This document shows, one piece after another, positions 46,136 through 57,752 of a stretch of 64,000 nucleotides of DNA. How positions within the stretch are numbered: the first letter of the stretch is position 1; each line of letters opens with the position of its first letter. The notes under the pieces were generated by a model. That model was given only the letters and a program-made list of their open reading frames with translations. It was not told where the DNA came from and made no database searches. A program made the translations under genes and the position numbers. This DNA is from Spirometra erinaceieuropaei (taxonomy: Eukaryota; Platyhelminthes; Cestoda; Diphyllobothriidea; Diphyllobothriidae). Location of the stretch: the NCBI GenBank assembly GCA_902702965.1, contig CACRXP010001195.1, positions 31,478-95,477 of the forward strand, in the 5' to 3' direction.

Positions 46136-49100
46136 CAATGCAGTCTGTGGGGCACACGGTGGACATCATCGAAATCGATGGTCGAACTGTCATGTTCACG
46201 TGAGCACGTTCAACGAACTGAACATACATTCACATTTTAACTTCAGTGGTAAGGACATGCTGTTTGTTGTTACAGCTACGAACATCCAGAATAGGCAGAT
46301 GTAAAGTGGAAACCATCAAACATTTTGGTCTGATGTCGGGATAGCGGAGCATTCTCGACTACTAGTAAATTCCTGATGGGAAGCTAGCCCTACATCGGTC
46401 ATGGGAGTCACTTTCAAAAGTGCTTATGTTATATTATCCGACTAGCCAACTAATTACAGCACAGAATTAGGGAATCTGCCTCCTCATTGGCTATATACTC
46501 CAATGTTAGTTAGACGCTGCACGGAGGACGATAATCAAATGGGAGAAATATAGGCTATTGGTCCACAAAATCAGGAAGTTTTTCGGTGTTTATTTTCAAG
46601 TTACGAGTTTTCGAATCTAACGTTCCACCATACCTGTGAAAGTGAGTCGGTCTTACTGCTCTAACTTTTGGTACAGTAGTATCCTTTTCTAAACGGTATA
46701 CCTTGGCCCCCAAAGATACGTCGTGTGGGCTGGAGCCTCATTCTTTTGCACTCCACATCTCAGATCGTATTGGCAGCGTCTACGGTATTGTTTCGCCTAT
46801 GGCGTCGCGGCAACGCCTTTATTCTACCAACAGCGCCACGTTCAACTTATTGTCGGACGCAGCCGTTGTCCTGAGACTTCACGTGCAAACAACCATACAC
46901 ATGAAACACGCAATTTTAAACGTTATCTGCATGCTCTTGTTTCGGATAGGAAAATGCAATCAGTGGCTGGTTCTTCAATGTGGAAAAATGTTCAATAAAC
47001 AAAAAAGAATCAAAAATATGGTAAAGGAGACGTTTCCTTTTGTCTGACTTGGTAAATCAGAGATCGTTTTCAGTCGCTCGGATTAGTAAAACACCCTTGT
47101 GCTGATAGTCTGCCCTTAACGGCAGTTTGACCGCGTAGTTTTTCGCAACGTCAGGCATAGTGATCCCAGGGAAACACCTAACCAGAATTATGAGAACTCA
47201 TTAAATGATATAAATAAACCCAGCTATAAGTTCGCTCGTCTATCTCGAAGGACTGTACCCTTTTAAAATACCGTATCTTCTTATTGATGGAAAACATATT
47301 CGTTGCTGGCCTTTGTTGTGGACGTTTATCTTACCTGACGATGAGGTTTCATGTTTGGGTGAGTCATCGAATGTGAGCAAAACAACCTTCTATATGCAAA
47401 ACACTAAACACTCGCCTTTTCAGCAAGTGCGTTCAAGAAATGGATTATTTTAAAGGTTTTAATAAACAGATCATACAAAACCTGTTCTCATAGGCAATCG
47501 ATTGGAAACTATGAAAATCATGAAGTTTTCAGCGATATTTCAAGGCCCATCTGAAGCTCATTATAATCCAGAATAAAGGAAAACGACAAATTAATTTCGC
47601 GGAAGAAAAGGTCTTGTTTTATAAACAAGATGGCACGTTTACAATTATACCTGTCAATCCTATTTACGTATGTTAGTCACTGACGCGCCCGACAACATGT
47701 GCCCTTGTGAAAACTGTTCCTATGACGTCCCTATCGGCGAAATCAAGAAAAATCCTAATTGTCTTATTGAACCGTATCTCAATCAGTTCAAAAGCGTAAG
47801 GAATATCACGAACCCTCAGGAAACTGTTTTGAAATCTATACTCAGGATATAAGATGTTGGCAAACCGCCATACCTGATATCGCATGGATATTTAAATGTA
47901 AACTTCACTAAAAGATTATTTTCAGCGATTATTTTATTTGCGCTGTCATGCTTACTCTATACTTTGCATGGACAGGCTTTATGTACTCTTAAAACTAAAG
48001 TCTTCACAATTACAACCATTTTTGACATTTTCGGAATTTTCCGCTTTTCTAAAAAAACTCCATATTTTCAAACAAAGTTATTTCACCTTTAACGTTTCTT
48101 TTATGTTTTTAATTCTCCTAAAGTTGTTATTAATTAACAGAGATATTGGATTCATGCATTAGTGTTGGCTTGCGAGTAATTAGCAACCATTCGTTAGTTT
48201 TGACACAGTTCATGCTTTAGGTAACGCACGTTAAATCTTACTAGAATAAATTAGAGTCTGGAGCGGGCATTTTCGAGCATGATTTTTATGTAGTTGATAA
48301 AAATTCAAATCCTCGGTCAGAGTGTTAGCAGCTGATCGATACTGAGTACAAAAATCAAACTTTATGATATTTTGGTGGCACCAGTCAAACTCTTGCTCCA
48401 TTTACGGAAAAATATGGGTCATTTACAAGTTGCAAGGTTTAGCATTTCCCATATAAAGTGTATGAAGATATCAACTCTGTCCGCTAATTTAAGGGGAAGC
48501 AAATATGTCCCCTATGACAAGAATAACAACAACAACCTAAAAGCAGCTTGCTTTCTGAAGGAGGAAAACAACAGTAAACCGCATTCAGTCTGTTTGAAGA
48601 TTGCTTTCTCTGCACGTATAACTTTGCGCAGGAGTTAACCCTGACCTGGTTCGTTGAACCCATTGCTGCCACAAATGGACCTTGCAACGCTCCTCTTAAC
48701 TTGACTATTTCCTTTCTTTGAAGCCTACATTCGCAGGAACTTAAAAAACCAGGTCATCGTTGCATATTGCTTCCTTACTTTTTTTATAGCTGGCGCTTCC
48801 GCGCCTTCGTAACTTAATGGAATACAATCTACTTCTTTTCTGAAAGCAAACAGGAAGGACTGCGAAATGTGCCCACATTTTACCTGCGCTGTTAGGTATC
48901 CTCATCATTCATCGGGGATCGGGCTCCTGGTACATGAGTTCTTTTGCAAGTGGCTGTAGAGAAATTTAGTGCGAGAACGCAATATGCCACCTCAAGATCT
49001 ATCAGAAATTTTAGTTTCTATGGCGCTCTCCTTTCCGCGGTTTAGCCTCACCCATCAAGCTCATATGACATGATGATCAACTTTTCGTTCCCTGAGTTGG

Positions 49101-49240
49101 GTCGCATACTGCGTCATTGCCGGATTTTGCAATATCTGCAGTACACGTAACTTCCTCACCCCCCTAGTCCCCGTGGCAAAACAACATCAGGATGTTTGGT
49201 GGGTCGTGGTGGGATCAAGCCCGTCTGAGTTATTAAAGAG
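46136..49240. other. Mostly unannotated; one weak exon candidate inside
   Basis: Frames at 46703-47047 (two overlapping frames, up to 114 codons) have no recognisable domain. The exon-like stretch at 47677-47795 is listed separately. Nothing else was seen. Confidence 0.45.
47677..47795 (+). other. Possible Cys-containing exon
   Basis: The stretch lies between 'tgttag' and a consensus-like donor AAAGC|GTAAGG, and reads in frame as 'VTDAPDNMCPCENCSYDVP' followed by 'IGEIKKNPNCLIEPYLNQF'. Cys spacing and mixed composition look more protein-like than nearby frames, and the frame stays open past the donor. The pyrimidine tract before the acceptor is poor. There is no family recognition. Confidence 0.2.
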
Positions 49241-49254
49241 TTGAATGGGCTGAA

Positions 49255-49480
49255 TTGTCATGGAAGGACTGCTCTTGGGATCGGCCTCACTCTGTCTCTC
49301 CTCTCCCACGAACCAGTCAGTTGTCCGAACCTGCCAACCAGTTGACAATGGGATTGGGTGCAGTTGCTGGCAGAGCTACGAGGGTCCACATACCTGTGCC
49401 AAATACGGCCTGGTCAGGCAACAGGTTTGTAAAAGAGCACGCTTCTCATTTGCGCGAGAGATACCTATTCTGCGCCTGAG
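49255..49480 (+). repeat. Fragment shared with the 62-kb repeat mosaic
   Basis: 'ctctcctctcccacgaacca', 'gtcagttgtccgaacctgcc', 'gcagttgctggcagagctac' parallels 62560-62650 ('ctctctcctgtgtacca', 'agtcagttgcctgac', 'gcagttgctgagggagct'). The class is unknown. It lies just beyond the 3' side of the minus-strand LINE at 49.7 kb, perhaps as part of its 3' region. Confidence 0.35.
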
Positions 49481-49754
49481 GTGAGTAACGGGGACGGGCT
49501 TGTTTGTGGTGAAGGAGCTGGTGGGGAGGTGAGTGATGATGAGGTTTGGACTGCAATGTGTTACCGCAGGTTTTCATGCAGTTGCACAACCTCAAGTAGG
49601 CCTTTGAGGCGACTGAATATGTGTGGGCAGTCTAGGTAAGTGCGGCGGGCGTATGTTGGCGCCTCCGGCAATGCGAAATGCGAAGGAGCGACGGCGATGA
49701 AGATAGTTTGGGCTCAAGTCTGCAATACCGGCGGTGGGAGATGTGGTGACGCAT

Positions 49755-51127
49755 GGCAAGACGTCGGGATTGTTCTAAACAGTGGCGTATGGTGGTTTTG
49801 GGGACGGTCAACGTCGCTTTCGCTGCTATGGGGGACTATGATGGAGGTAGTGCTGGGCATCGGCATAGGGGCGTTGGGAGTTTGTGCCCCGGCATTAGTG
49901 GTTGTCGTATTGGGCGTCGTAGGGGTCTTGGTAGGGGTGACGGGGGAGGAGGTTTCATAGGCAATAAGTGGAGTTGTTTTGTTGCTGATGCATTGGGCCT
50001 AAAGATGTCCGATGAGGCCGATCCGCGCGCGGAATGCGTCTTGACAGGGTGGACCTGATGGAATGATTCGGATGTTGGCGTTTTGGTTCGGAGGTACTTG
50101 AAGCTTGTTAGTCGCTCTTTTGGCTTTGACAGCGGCGATCCGCATGGATACGTAGACTTCCGTTCCAATCTTAACTGCCTTCCTCCAGGCCGATCGATCC
50201 CTGGGCAACGTCCTCCCGGCTCTCTGGATTGATTTGTACGTCCTTGAGTGAGGTTTCCAGGCAGCCCTTGCAACGTAGTTTTAGCCCTCGTCGTCAGTTA
50301 GCACCAGTAATAGAGTCTCCATAGAAGAGTCGTTTGGGTGGGCGCCCCTCATTCATACTCGCGAGCTGGCCGCTTCAACGCAACTGCAGTTGCTGCTGAG
50401 GACTCCGGCTCCTTTCAGAACTTCTGTGTTCTAGATCCTCTTCTTCCTCCTCAGCTTTACTGTTCTTTGGAGACAGCTGAGGCGTACGCGGTTCAACTTC
50501 TTGACCTACTTAGTGTACATAATCTATGTCTCCACCTCGTAGACTAGTTTCGTTGAGAATACCACCATGTGCCTCTCCATTCTTATGTTACGGTTAAGGT
50601 CTCGGAGGTTTCATACCGAGTTATGTAGTCGATCAAATGCCTGGCTGACGCTGAGATCCGTTAGGCCACTTACAATGAGATGTGCCGCCTGCATATACGG
50701 ATTTGTCCGCAGTAGTAAATTGGGCCCCCTTGATGGTGCTGTGAGATTTTGCAGCAAACCGTATCTGGTGCCGTTTGATGCATGACCACCGTCTTCTTCA
50801 TACTGAGGTTTGATTCAAAGTTGGCGTGGTCTGTGACAAAGCAGTCTGTGCTCTTTACATGGCCATTTCCGTCGTTTTATTGATTTTACAATCCTTTGCG
50901 AACAATAGGTCGTGGAAGATGGTTGGGGATATCCTCGAGCATGCTCGTATGCGCCGTGCGCTGATTCGTGGCATCCCTTCACGGTAGGTGTTCGTCAGCA
51001 ACGCGAGGAACGTGAAGACGAGAAGGCTGGGAGCTAGCATACAACCCTGTTTAACCCAACAGGTCAGTGCAAATGCTTCCGAGACTGCCTTATTGTCGGT
51101 GACATGTGTCATCATTCCGTCGCTCAA
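49755..51127 (-). pseudogene. Finger-tailed LINE: RT palm, thumb and Pro/Thr-rich tail
   Basis: From 51127 the minus strand reads 'MSDGMMTHVTDNKAVSEAF', 'VKQGCMLAPSLLVF' (motif B) and 'TIFHDLLFAKDCKINKTTE', where the catalytic FADD is FAKD. Then come 'MKKTVVMHQTAPDT' and a thumb broken by many stops, 'RDRSAWRKAVKIGTEVYVS' (50200), a damaged finger region 'CQDAFRARIGLIGHL' with its first Cys pair lost, and a tail 'SSPVTPTKTPTTPNTTTT' (about 49930). The N-terminal endonuclease would lie in the adjoining gap. It is the same family as 1567-2118 and 63640-64000, and is clearly non-functional. Confidence 0.87.
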
Positions 51128-51129
51128 GT

Positions 51130-52045
51130 NNNNNNNNNNNNNNNNNNNNNNNNNNNNNNNNNNNNNNNNNNNNNNNNNNNNNNNNNNNNNNNNNNNNNNN
51201 NNNNNNNNNNNNNNNNNNNNNNNNNNNNNNNNNNNNNNNNNNNNNNNNNNNNNNNNNNNNNNNNNNNNNNNNNNNNNNNNNNNNNNNNNNNNNNNNNNNN
51301 NNNNNNNNNNNNNNNNNNNNNNNNNNNNNNNNNNNNNNNNNNNNNNNNNNNNNNNNNNNNNNNNNNNNNNNNNNNNNNNNNNNNNNNNNNNNNNNNNNNN
51401 NNNNNNNNNNNNNNNNNNNNNNNNNNNNNNNNNNNNNNNNNNNNNNNNNNNNNNNNNNNNNNNNNNNNNNNNNNNNNNNNNNNNNNNNNNNNNNNNNNNN
51501 NNNNNNNNNNNNNNNNNNNNNNNNNNNNNNNNNNNNNNNNNNNNNNNNNNNNNNNNNNNNNNNNNNNNNNNNNNNNNNNNNNNNNNNNNNNNNNNNNNNN
51601 NNNNNNNNNNNNNNNNNNNNNNNNNNNNNNNNNNNNNNNNNNNNNNNNNNNNNNNNNNNNNNNNNNNNNNNNNNNNNNNNNNNNNNNNNNNNNNNNNNNN
51701 NNNNNNNNNNNNNNNNNNNNNNNNNNNNNNNNNNNNNNNNNNNNNNNNNNNNNNNNNNNNNNNNNNNNNNNNNNNNNNNNNNNNNNNNNNNNNNNNNNNN
51801 NNNNNNNNNNNNNNNNNNNNNNNNNNNNNNNNNNNNNNNNNNNNNNNNNNNNNNNNNNNNNNNNNNNNNNNNNNNNNNNNNNNNNNNNNNNNNNNNNNNN
51901 NNNNNNNNNNNNNNNNNNNNNNNNNNNNNNNNNNNNNNNNNNNNNNNNNNNNNNNNNNNNNNNNNNNNNNNNNNNNNNNNNNNNNNNNNNNNNNNNNNNN
52001 NNNNNNNNNNNNNNNNNNNNNNNNNNNNNNNNNNNNNNNNNNNNN
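51130..52045. other. Assembly gap (916 N)
   Basis: A run of N directly upstream (in the minus sense) of the LINE RT. It probably hides the rest of its RT and endonuclease. Frames spanning it are artefacts. Confidence 0.99.
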
Positions 52046-52479
52046 CCCCTCCCCCCCCCTCTAGCAGTAATGAGAAACGACGGGGCTTTTTTGCATCGGT
52101 AACCCCCTCAAAGGACTGGGTGTCACAATGTGAACCTGCTGACACACTCATGCCACCTGTATCTACGCTTGACAGGCCTACAGCTAAGACAGCATGCTGG
52201 CAGCTGCAACCCAGCAGGCCGAACACAATTGGCGAGCTGAGTATGAAGCGTGTGCATGTGCGCTTTTGTTTATCTCTTCTGAGATCAGCAAACTGTCTAG
52301 TCAGACGTTGACATACTGGCCACAGTAACAGCAATGCAGGTTATGGAAAGGGGGAGATAACCACTGCCTTGCTTGGATTCCGGACAGATTTAAAATAAAA
52401 CATTTTCTTTGGTCGAAGCGGTATGCTAACCTTCAAGAGTGGTAAAGAAGCATGATTTGGATTCACAGACGACAAGTAT
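52046..52479. other. Unannotated sequence after gap
   Basis: It begins with a C-rich stretch directly at the gap edge. No recognisable feature. Confidence 0.4.
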
Positions 52480-53070
52480 TTCATGTTATGAAAGGAGATG
52501 AGTGACGGAAATGAAAAGAAGGGTGCAGAACAACAAAGTAAAAGGGCTGTAAAAGAAGGGAGGGTTAGGCAGTAGATATGGGAAAAAAACGCGAATATCT
52601 AGAAAAAAAGAATTGGACAATGGTGAAAAGAAGGGTTAGGAGCAGATGATCATCTAAGGAGGCAAAATTGTCTAGGCGAGAGGAGGGGAAAACAACGTAG
52701 TGCAGTGGAAGAAAGAGTAATGAAGGAAAAATGGATAAAATGAGAGAAAAAGAGCGAGAAAGACCAAAGTTAGAGCCAAGTAGAAATTAAAAAGGTAACG
52801 CAAAAACAGTATAAAACAGTCAAGAAGGCAGAATGAACAACAACGGAAGTATCATAGAGGAGAGGAAGAGAAAGGAGAGAGATGGCAAATTGGAAACAGC
52901 AGAGCTCGCCACCGTCTCTTCTGAAGATAAAGACTCGAAGCCTGTAGAGAATAAAAATGAAAAAAGGCTACAACAGTACCCTTGGGGTGGGAAGAAAAGC
53001 ACAGTGTAGAACTGCAAGGCCGAAGAACGAAAGAAAGGATAAGGTTCAGAAAGAAGACTTGAAGGGAGCG
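52480..53070 (+). repeat. Purine-rich (A/G) tract
   Basis: About 590 bp in which the plus strand is strongly A/G-biased, with AGAGG, GAAAAG and GGGTTAGG-like motifs but no regular period. It holds a 58-codon ATG frame (52833-53009) of Lys/Glu-rich composition, judged chance. The class is unknown; it could be a decayed GA microsatellite. Confidence 0.6.
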
Positions 53071-53736
53071 CATGCGCAATAACAGGTTTTCCTAAAAATA
53101 TTATTGAGCTCTGAGCATGAGCGCAAAGCTTGCTTCTACTGACTGTCTATCGGTAGAGCGTCTTCAAGTTCTGTACCTTCGTAGAAAGCGCATCGTCTTT
53201 GCATAGCTTGGGAAATTTGGACGGAAAATACGTCCTGAGATATACCTGTTTGCAAAAGGTCGTTAAGGGTCAGCGTCACTCATTGGAAATGCCCGCCCCG
53301 GTATAATTCCATATGTATGAGCCAACGCGTCCAGGGGGCTTTCCGACTGTCAGTTTCCTTTGCAGTTTTCTGTGTAGGTCTACTAAACAACAACCACAAT
53401 TACTAAAGGAAGTGTTTTTGTTGACGTTATGTGCTGCATCTTTGTAAAAATGCCATATGCACCAATACCTAGGCACAGATATGCTGTCGCAGAATGAACC
53501 ATTGTAGTATCCGACTTTGCAGCGTGCTACATACTTCTCCTATAAGGTGTACTGAGGTATTATATTTCGTTATACATTTTGGAGATGAGATAAATTAGAG
53601 TTTTTTAAAAAAAGTTAAAATACCTGTATTGCCGACCATCAAATAGACGAGAAGGCAGCAAATGTAAACAGAACTCATACTCTTGTAAAGTTTGGAATTC
53701 ACAAAAGTCATGAAAGTGCGTTGGAAAGGAGTTCTT
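53071..53736. other. Intergenic, nothing recognised
   Basis: No coding or repeat signature is visible. Confidence 0.4.
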
Positions 53737-53900
53737 AAATGACCCCCTCAGGCAGAAGATGGCTTTGCGGTAAATTCCACCGAACTTATTGCCAGGAGTA
53801 CATTTAGGGTTAGGCTTGAGTTTAGTGTTAGTTTCAGGGTCACAATTGGTTTAGGGTGAAGGCTAAAGTTAGATTTAGGGTTGGGATTGGGATTGACATA
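53737..53900 (+). repeat. Degenerate TTAGGG-like repeat element, copy 2
   Basis: It starts at 'aaatgaccccct', shared inverted with the end of copy 3 ('agggggtcattt' at 58096-58107). It then carries scattered 'tttagggttagg', 'tttagggtga', 'tttagggttgg'. It ends where the S2 SINE begins, so the second end may have been displaced by that insertion. Confidence 0.6.
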
Positions 53901-53904
53901 AATA

Positions 53905-54055
53905 GGGCGTTGAGTTTCTAATAAACAGGTCGTGGGATCGAGCCCCAGGTGTTGCAGACCACGAGGTTGGTTGTGACTGGTTGACGACTGCTAATAATCC
54001 ACAAATGGTCATTCCAGTCTTCCTTGTCTTTGCCGCTAATGTCATCAAGGCTAGG
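53905..54055 (+). mobile_element. tRNA-derived SINE (family S2), copy 3
   Basis: The head is truncated ('gcgttgagtttctaataaac'), the B box is 'gtgggatcgagccccag', and the body is 'ttgactgctaataatccac'-like followed by 'aaatggtcattccagtctt' and 'ccgctaatgtcatcaagg'. It matches copies at 25093 and 27525 (minus). Confidence 0.7.
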
Positions 54056-55913
54056 ATCGGGGATCGAGTTAGGGTTAGCAGACGGGAACAGGTATACTTC
54101 CTGAATTTCAGCGCAATGTCACCTGTGTTTCGGGGTTGGAAGGTTTTCCATTTCCGTTCCCTGCGGGGGAAGGCACATACACAATCCTCTCCACTGCGTG
54201 TCTACAGTGAAAAAAATCGAATTCAGCAAACACACGTTTCTGATTATTTGGCACCAGACCTGTACAGCAGCAAGTCAGGTTGAGGTCGCAAAGTGTGAAA
54301 ACAACTAATAATGACGGAGACGTGTTTAGAGTTTAGGCTTGTCCAGGCGCGAGAAACGAAGGGGGAAGTCATGATCCAGTTCAGAAGTCAGATGACTATG
54401 AACAGGAGTCAGTGGGGCACATTTATTTTACGCTGTCAGAACGCGGGCAACTGAGAAACTTTAATGAAGGACATCCGCGAGTATAAGGAGGGCTGGTCAA
54501 CCCTCCAGCCACCGCCCCTTCAGCGCTAATAACCGCCGGCCCAAGAACTTTGAGCGTATCACGAAAATCTTATAGATCAACCGGAGGGCTTAGTTAACGT
54601 CTGCACAACAGCCGCTGTCGCTCAGATTAGCCACGACTGAGCGAGATGGTAAAAAAATTCACGACCGAGAATCGGGAAAATGTCCTAGAATTTTACTTTA
54701 AAAGCCAGCACAACATTTGTTTGACGCAGGCAGCTATTTTCCCCCCAGGAATTCACCCATAAAACCACTAATACGCCAATTAACTTACCATTTCCTGCAA
54801 AAGGGGTTCGTTAGTGATTGCCTATGGGCCGGAACATCACGGTTAGTGGGTAGATGCGAAATCTGGAACGTGTTATCCGGAGCATTTGAGAAGAACAAAG
54901 AGAATACATGCAGATCTATTTTTGGTCGATTCGGAGACGAATGGTTATAAATGCTTAGTTAAATGAAAGCTATTCCCCTTAGAAACATGATTAATATATT
55001 TTTGCCTTTTGCTGTAGACTGAAAATGATACGTGATCTGATAATTAACCGGACCCTCAAATCAAGGCGGTCAGTGACACCAATCAACCAAGGTGGATTTT
55101 CAGGATCTCCATATCATTAGTGCATTTTAAGCCTTGTTGCATAGCAAGTTAATCAGCACACGTGTGTGATGAGAACTTAGGAGTCCTAGCAAGATGGCGT
55201 CAGTACCTAGCCTGCCCAGTTGATGGCGAGCGCCTCGATTAATGACATAGTACGCCAACCCTATCCGGTTGTTTTCAAGGATCGTATTCCTTGAAAAACC
55301 AATAATTTGGCGAGCTTTTAAAAGATAGAAAATCACAGGGTGCTATCTTTTGTTTCCTCTTACAATCTTCAATCATTTCGTTACGTAGAGTCCATATTAT
55401 TGAGAACATAAACAATACGGATGAAGACGTGTTCTTTCAGGATTCCGATGCGTGCTTGTCATGATAAGCGGTGCGCAAAAATTCTGCGGGCGGAGAGAAG
55501 CAATCAGTAATTTCCTTATAACTACGGAAGAAAGTATTTAAGTCGGAGAGAAATCGGGACAAGCGGTCGGATTTTCTGCGTACTACATGAATGTAGCCTG
55601 TCGTAGTATGAAAATCGTCCTGGGGATTCAATGTAGGTTTCACCGGATTTATCCCGAAGAAAAATTGGATTTGCAACTTTTGGGGACGTTAAATGCCTTG
55701 TTACATTCTAGTTTAGGTGTTAAAAGCTCCAAGTGGCTGTTGTACCCCGACGGTTATAGGAAACATAAGATGACTTATTTTGCTATAGTTGCCCGGTTTC
55801 TAATTCACTGATTTGGTGAAGCAGGACCAAGCTGTTTATGATGCATGCATATTTTTTAGAGAATGGCTGGCTCTTATTGAACTTCACATCATTATTTTCT
55901 AATTAACAATATA
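54056..55913. other. Intergenic, nothing recognised
   Basis: Frames of up to 79 codons show no family resemblance. No repeat was seen. Confidence 0.4.
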
Positions 55914-56906
55914 CAGTTGGCTGGCTTACTCATGAAATGTCGACCGAAATTCCGAAATGCGTTTTCGCTTCGAAAAGATTGATTACGCACCATTGTAAAA
56001 CTATTCATCCCGTAGCATAATCCTATAAAAATTCAGTTGCCTCGTGATGTCGACCTTCGAACAAACTCCTTTTCGGCAGCATGCAAACACCACACTCTGT
56101 AAAAGAGGACAAATAAAATAGCATGCATTTTCCTCGTTGATTTTCGATGCACCCAAAAAAATTCAAATTATATTTCATAAAAAAACATACGATAATATTC
56201 ATTTTTCTGCTCATTTGGTAGAAAATTGCCTCTTCTAGTTTTATGCTCGAAGAAAGGGCAGAATTCGGTTTTGAAAAAGTCTCTGAGTATACGATTTCCC
56301 AATATCATGACATGGCCGTTCATCAAGCGTTATGTCACTGCATTAACCAATGTGGCTGGAAAGTTAACAATACGGCCTGAATCCACTGCTAAATTTTATG
56401 AACCCCGTATGGTGTCCTCTTAATACCATAAAGAAGTCTATGGTTTTCCATACTCGGAAAATATAGAGCTTGTAGTTCGTAAGCCCTGAATGCAAGTGTA
56501 GCCGCAGGTAGGGTTCAAAATTATTCGGGAATGGGAAAAGGTTTTGAAAACCGAGTTATACCCTTTCTTCGAGTAAAAAATTGGAAGAAGACGTAATTTC
56601 CTACCGAATGAGCAAAATAATGAATATTTTTATGCGTGTTTTCCATGAAATATGATTGAATATTTAAGGACATCGAAAATCAATGAGGTAAATGCATGCT
56701 ACGTAAGTAGTCGTTTTTTACAAAGTATGGTTTTTGCATGCAGCCGAAAAGAATTTTTTTCAAAAGCCGACATCCTGAAGTAACCGAAATATTATAGAAT
56801 TATGCTTCGGGTTGACTAGTTTTACAATGGTGCGTAATTAATCTTTTCAAAACGAAAACGCATTTCGGAATTTCGGTTGACATTTCATGAGCAAGCCCAG
56901 CTTCTT
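55914..56906. mobile_element. Long-TIR foldback MITE, copy 4
   Basis: The left end 'cagttggctggcttactc' sits after TA; the right end 'gagcaagcccagcttctt' precedes TA. Arms are strong: 'gaccgaaattccgaaatgcg' (left) against 'cgcatttcggaatttcggtt' (right), and inner 'ctcgaagaaagggcagaatt' against 'tatacccttt' plus 'cttcgag'. The unpaired centre at about 56285-56535 is collinear with copy 3. It is the clearest copy for defining the family. Confidence 0.9.
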
Positions 56907-56949
56907 TAGACTAACACTGGATACATGGATGTTTTGACAGATTTTGAAT

Positions 56950-57071
56950 AATTCCTATTGACCCAACTTTGAAAACTCGGCGTCTCGGTTGGATTTGCGC
57001 CCACTAAAGCAAGGAGAGGGCTTTAGTACAGCCAACGCTCTAGCCACTTGAGTTACGAGTCCCCATCAGGA
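56950..57071 (-). mobile_element. tRNA-derived SINE (family S1), copy a
   Basis: The minus strand reads 'tggggactcgtaactcaagt', 'ggctagagcgttgg' (A box region), an inserted block, then 'gtgggcgcaaatccaacc' (B box) and 'gacgccgagttttcaaag', 'ttgggtcaatagg'. It pairs head-to-head with copy b, 57105-57235. Confidence 0.75.
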
Positions 57072-57104
57072 GACATTGAAGAAGGTTTGGTGGGTTACTT
57101 GGCT

Positions 57105-57235
57105 CACATTTGGTTAGACTCACGTCTCCCGGTGGGGCTTCGTAGCTCAGATAGCTAGAGCGTTGGTTCCCTTTGCTGTCGTGGGTCTAAATCCCACCAA
57201 GGCGCCGAGTTTTACACAGTTGGGTCAATATAAAT
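57105..57235 (+). mobile_element. tRNA-derived SINE (family S1), copy b
   Basis: The head 'ggggcttcgtagctcagata', 'gctagagcgttgg' looks like a tRNA 5' half. 'cgtgggtctaaatcccacca' is a B box and T arm, and 'ggcgccgagttttacacag', 'ttgggtcaatataa' is the tail shared with copies a and c. I reject a genuine tRNA because of the extra bases between the boxes and the conserved non-tRNA tail. Confidence 0.75.
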
Positions 57236-57752
57236 TGTACTAGATAACCCATTTCAATAATAATATAAATAGGCCCTTTTAAAAACAAGCACGAATGACA
57301 GGTTCCTTAAAGCTAATTTATTTGTATATAGAACTTGCCCTCTCCATTTGGTAAGAAAACGCAGATTTGACGACAGTCATCTTTAGCTAACTGGGTATTT
57401 TCTGTGCTATTTCGCCTCAATAGCCTATTTCTTGTGGTTATTGTCACGTCTCTGAATAAGTAGCATTTCCAACTAATGAACATTTATCAACAAATAAGAA
57501 ATTGCCTTACGTTCCCCATTGTTTCCATTCAGTTGCGTCGTAGCTAATATAGACTTACCACTGTCCTCTTTCAACTGCCGTATCGAAATTCAATGCTAGG
57601 GGTAGCAAAACTGGTTTTGCAGGAAAGGCCGGTATGCGGCCGAATACATCAATCTCATCCCTACAGTTAATAAACATATTCAGCCTTCTTGTTTTAACAG
57701 ATTGTTACAAAGGCCGTACTATCAAGCGGAATCTTGGCAGGAATGATTTATA
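57236..57752. other. Intergenic, nothing recognised
   Basis: No feature is visible. Confidence 0.4.

Noticed and set aside
49640..49960. 106-codon plus-strand frame rich in Gly/Val
   Set aside because: Antisense of the Pro/Thr-rich LINE tail; composition is a by-product.
51090..52334. Open frames of 330-414 codons
   Set aside because: They span the second N gap; no real sequence supports them.
52833..53009. 58-codon ATG frame ending in a KR...GKK-like context that could suggest an amidated neuropeptide
   Set aside because: There is no signal peptide, the frame lies in a purine-rich tract that favours Lys/Glu/Arg codons, and only one possible peptide is present.
57127..57206. Apparent tRNA gene
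   Set aside because: Extra bases lie between the boxes, there are arm mismatches, and a conserved non-tRNA tail is shared with three other copies; this is a SINE.
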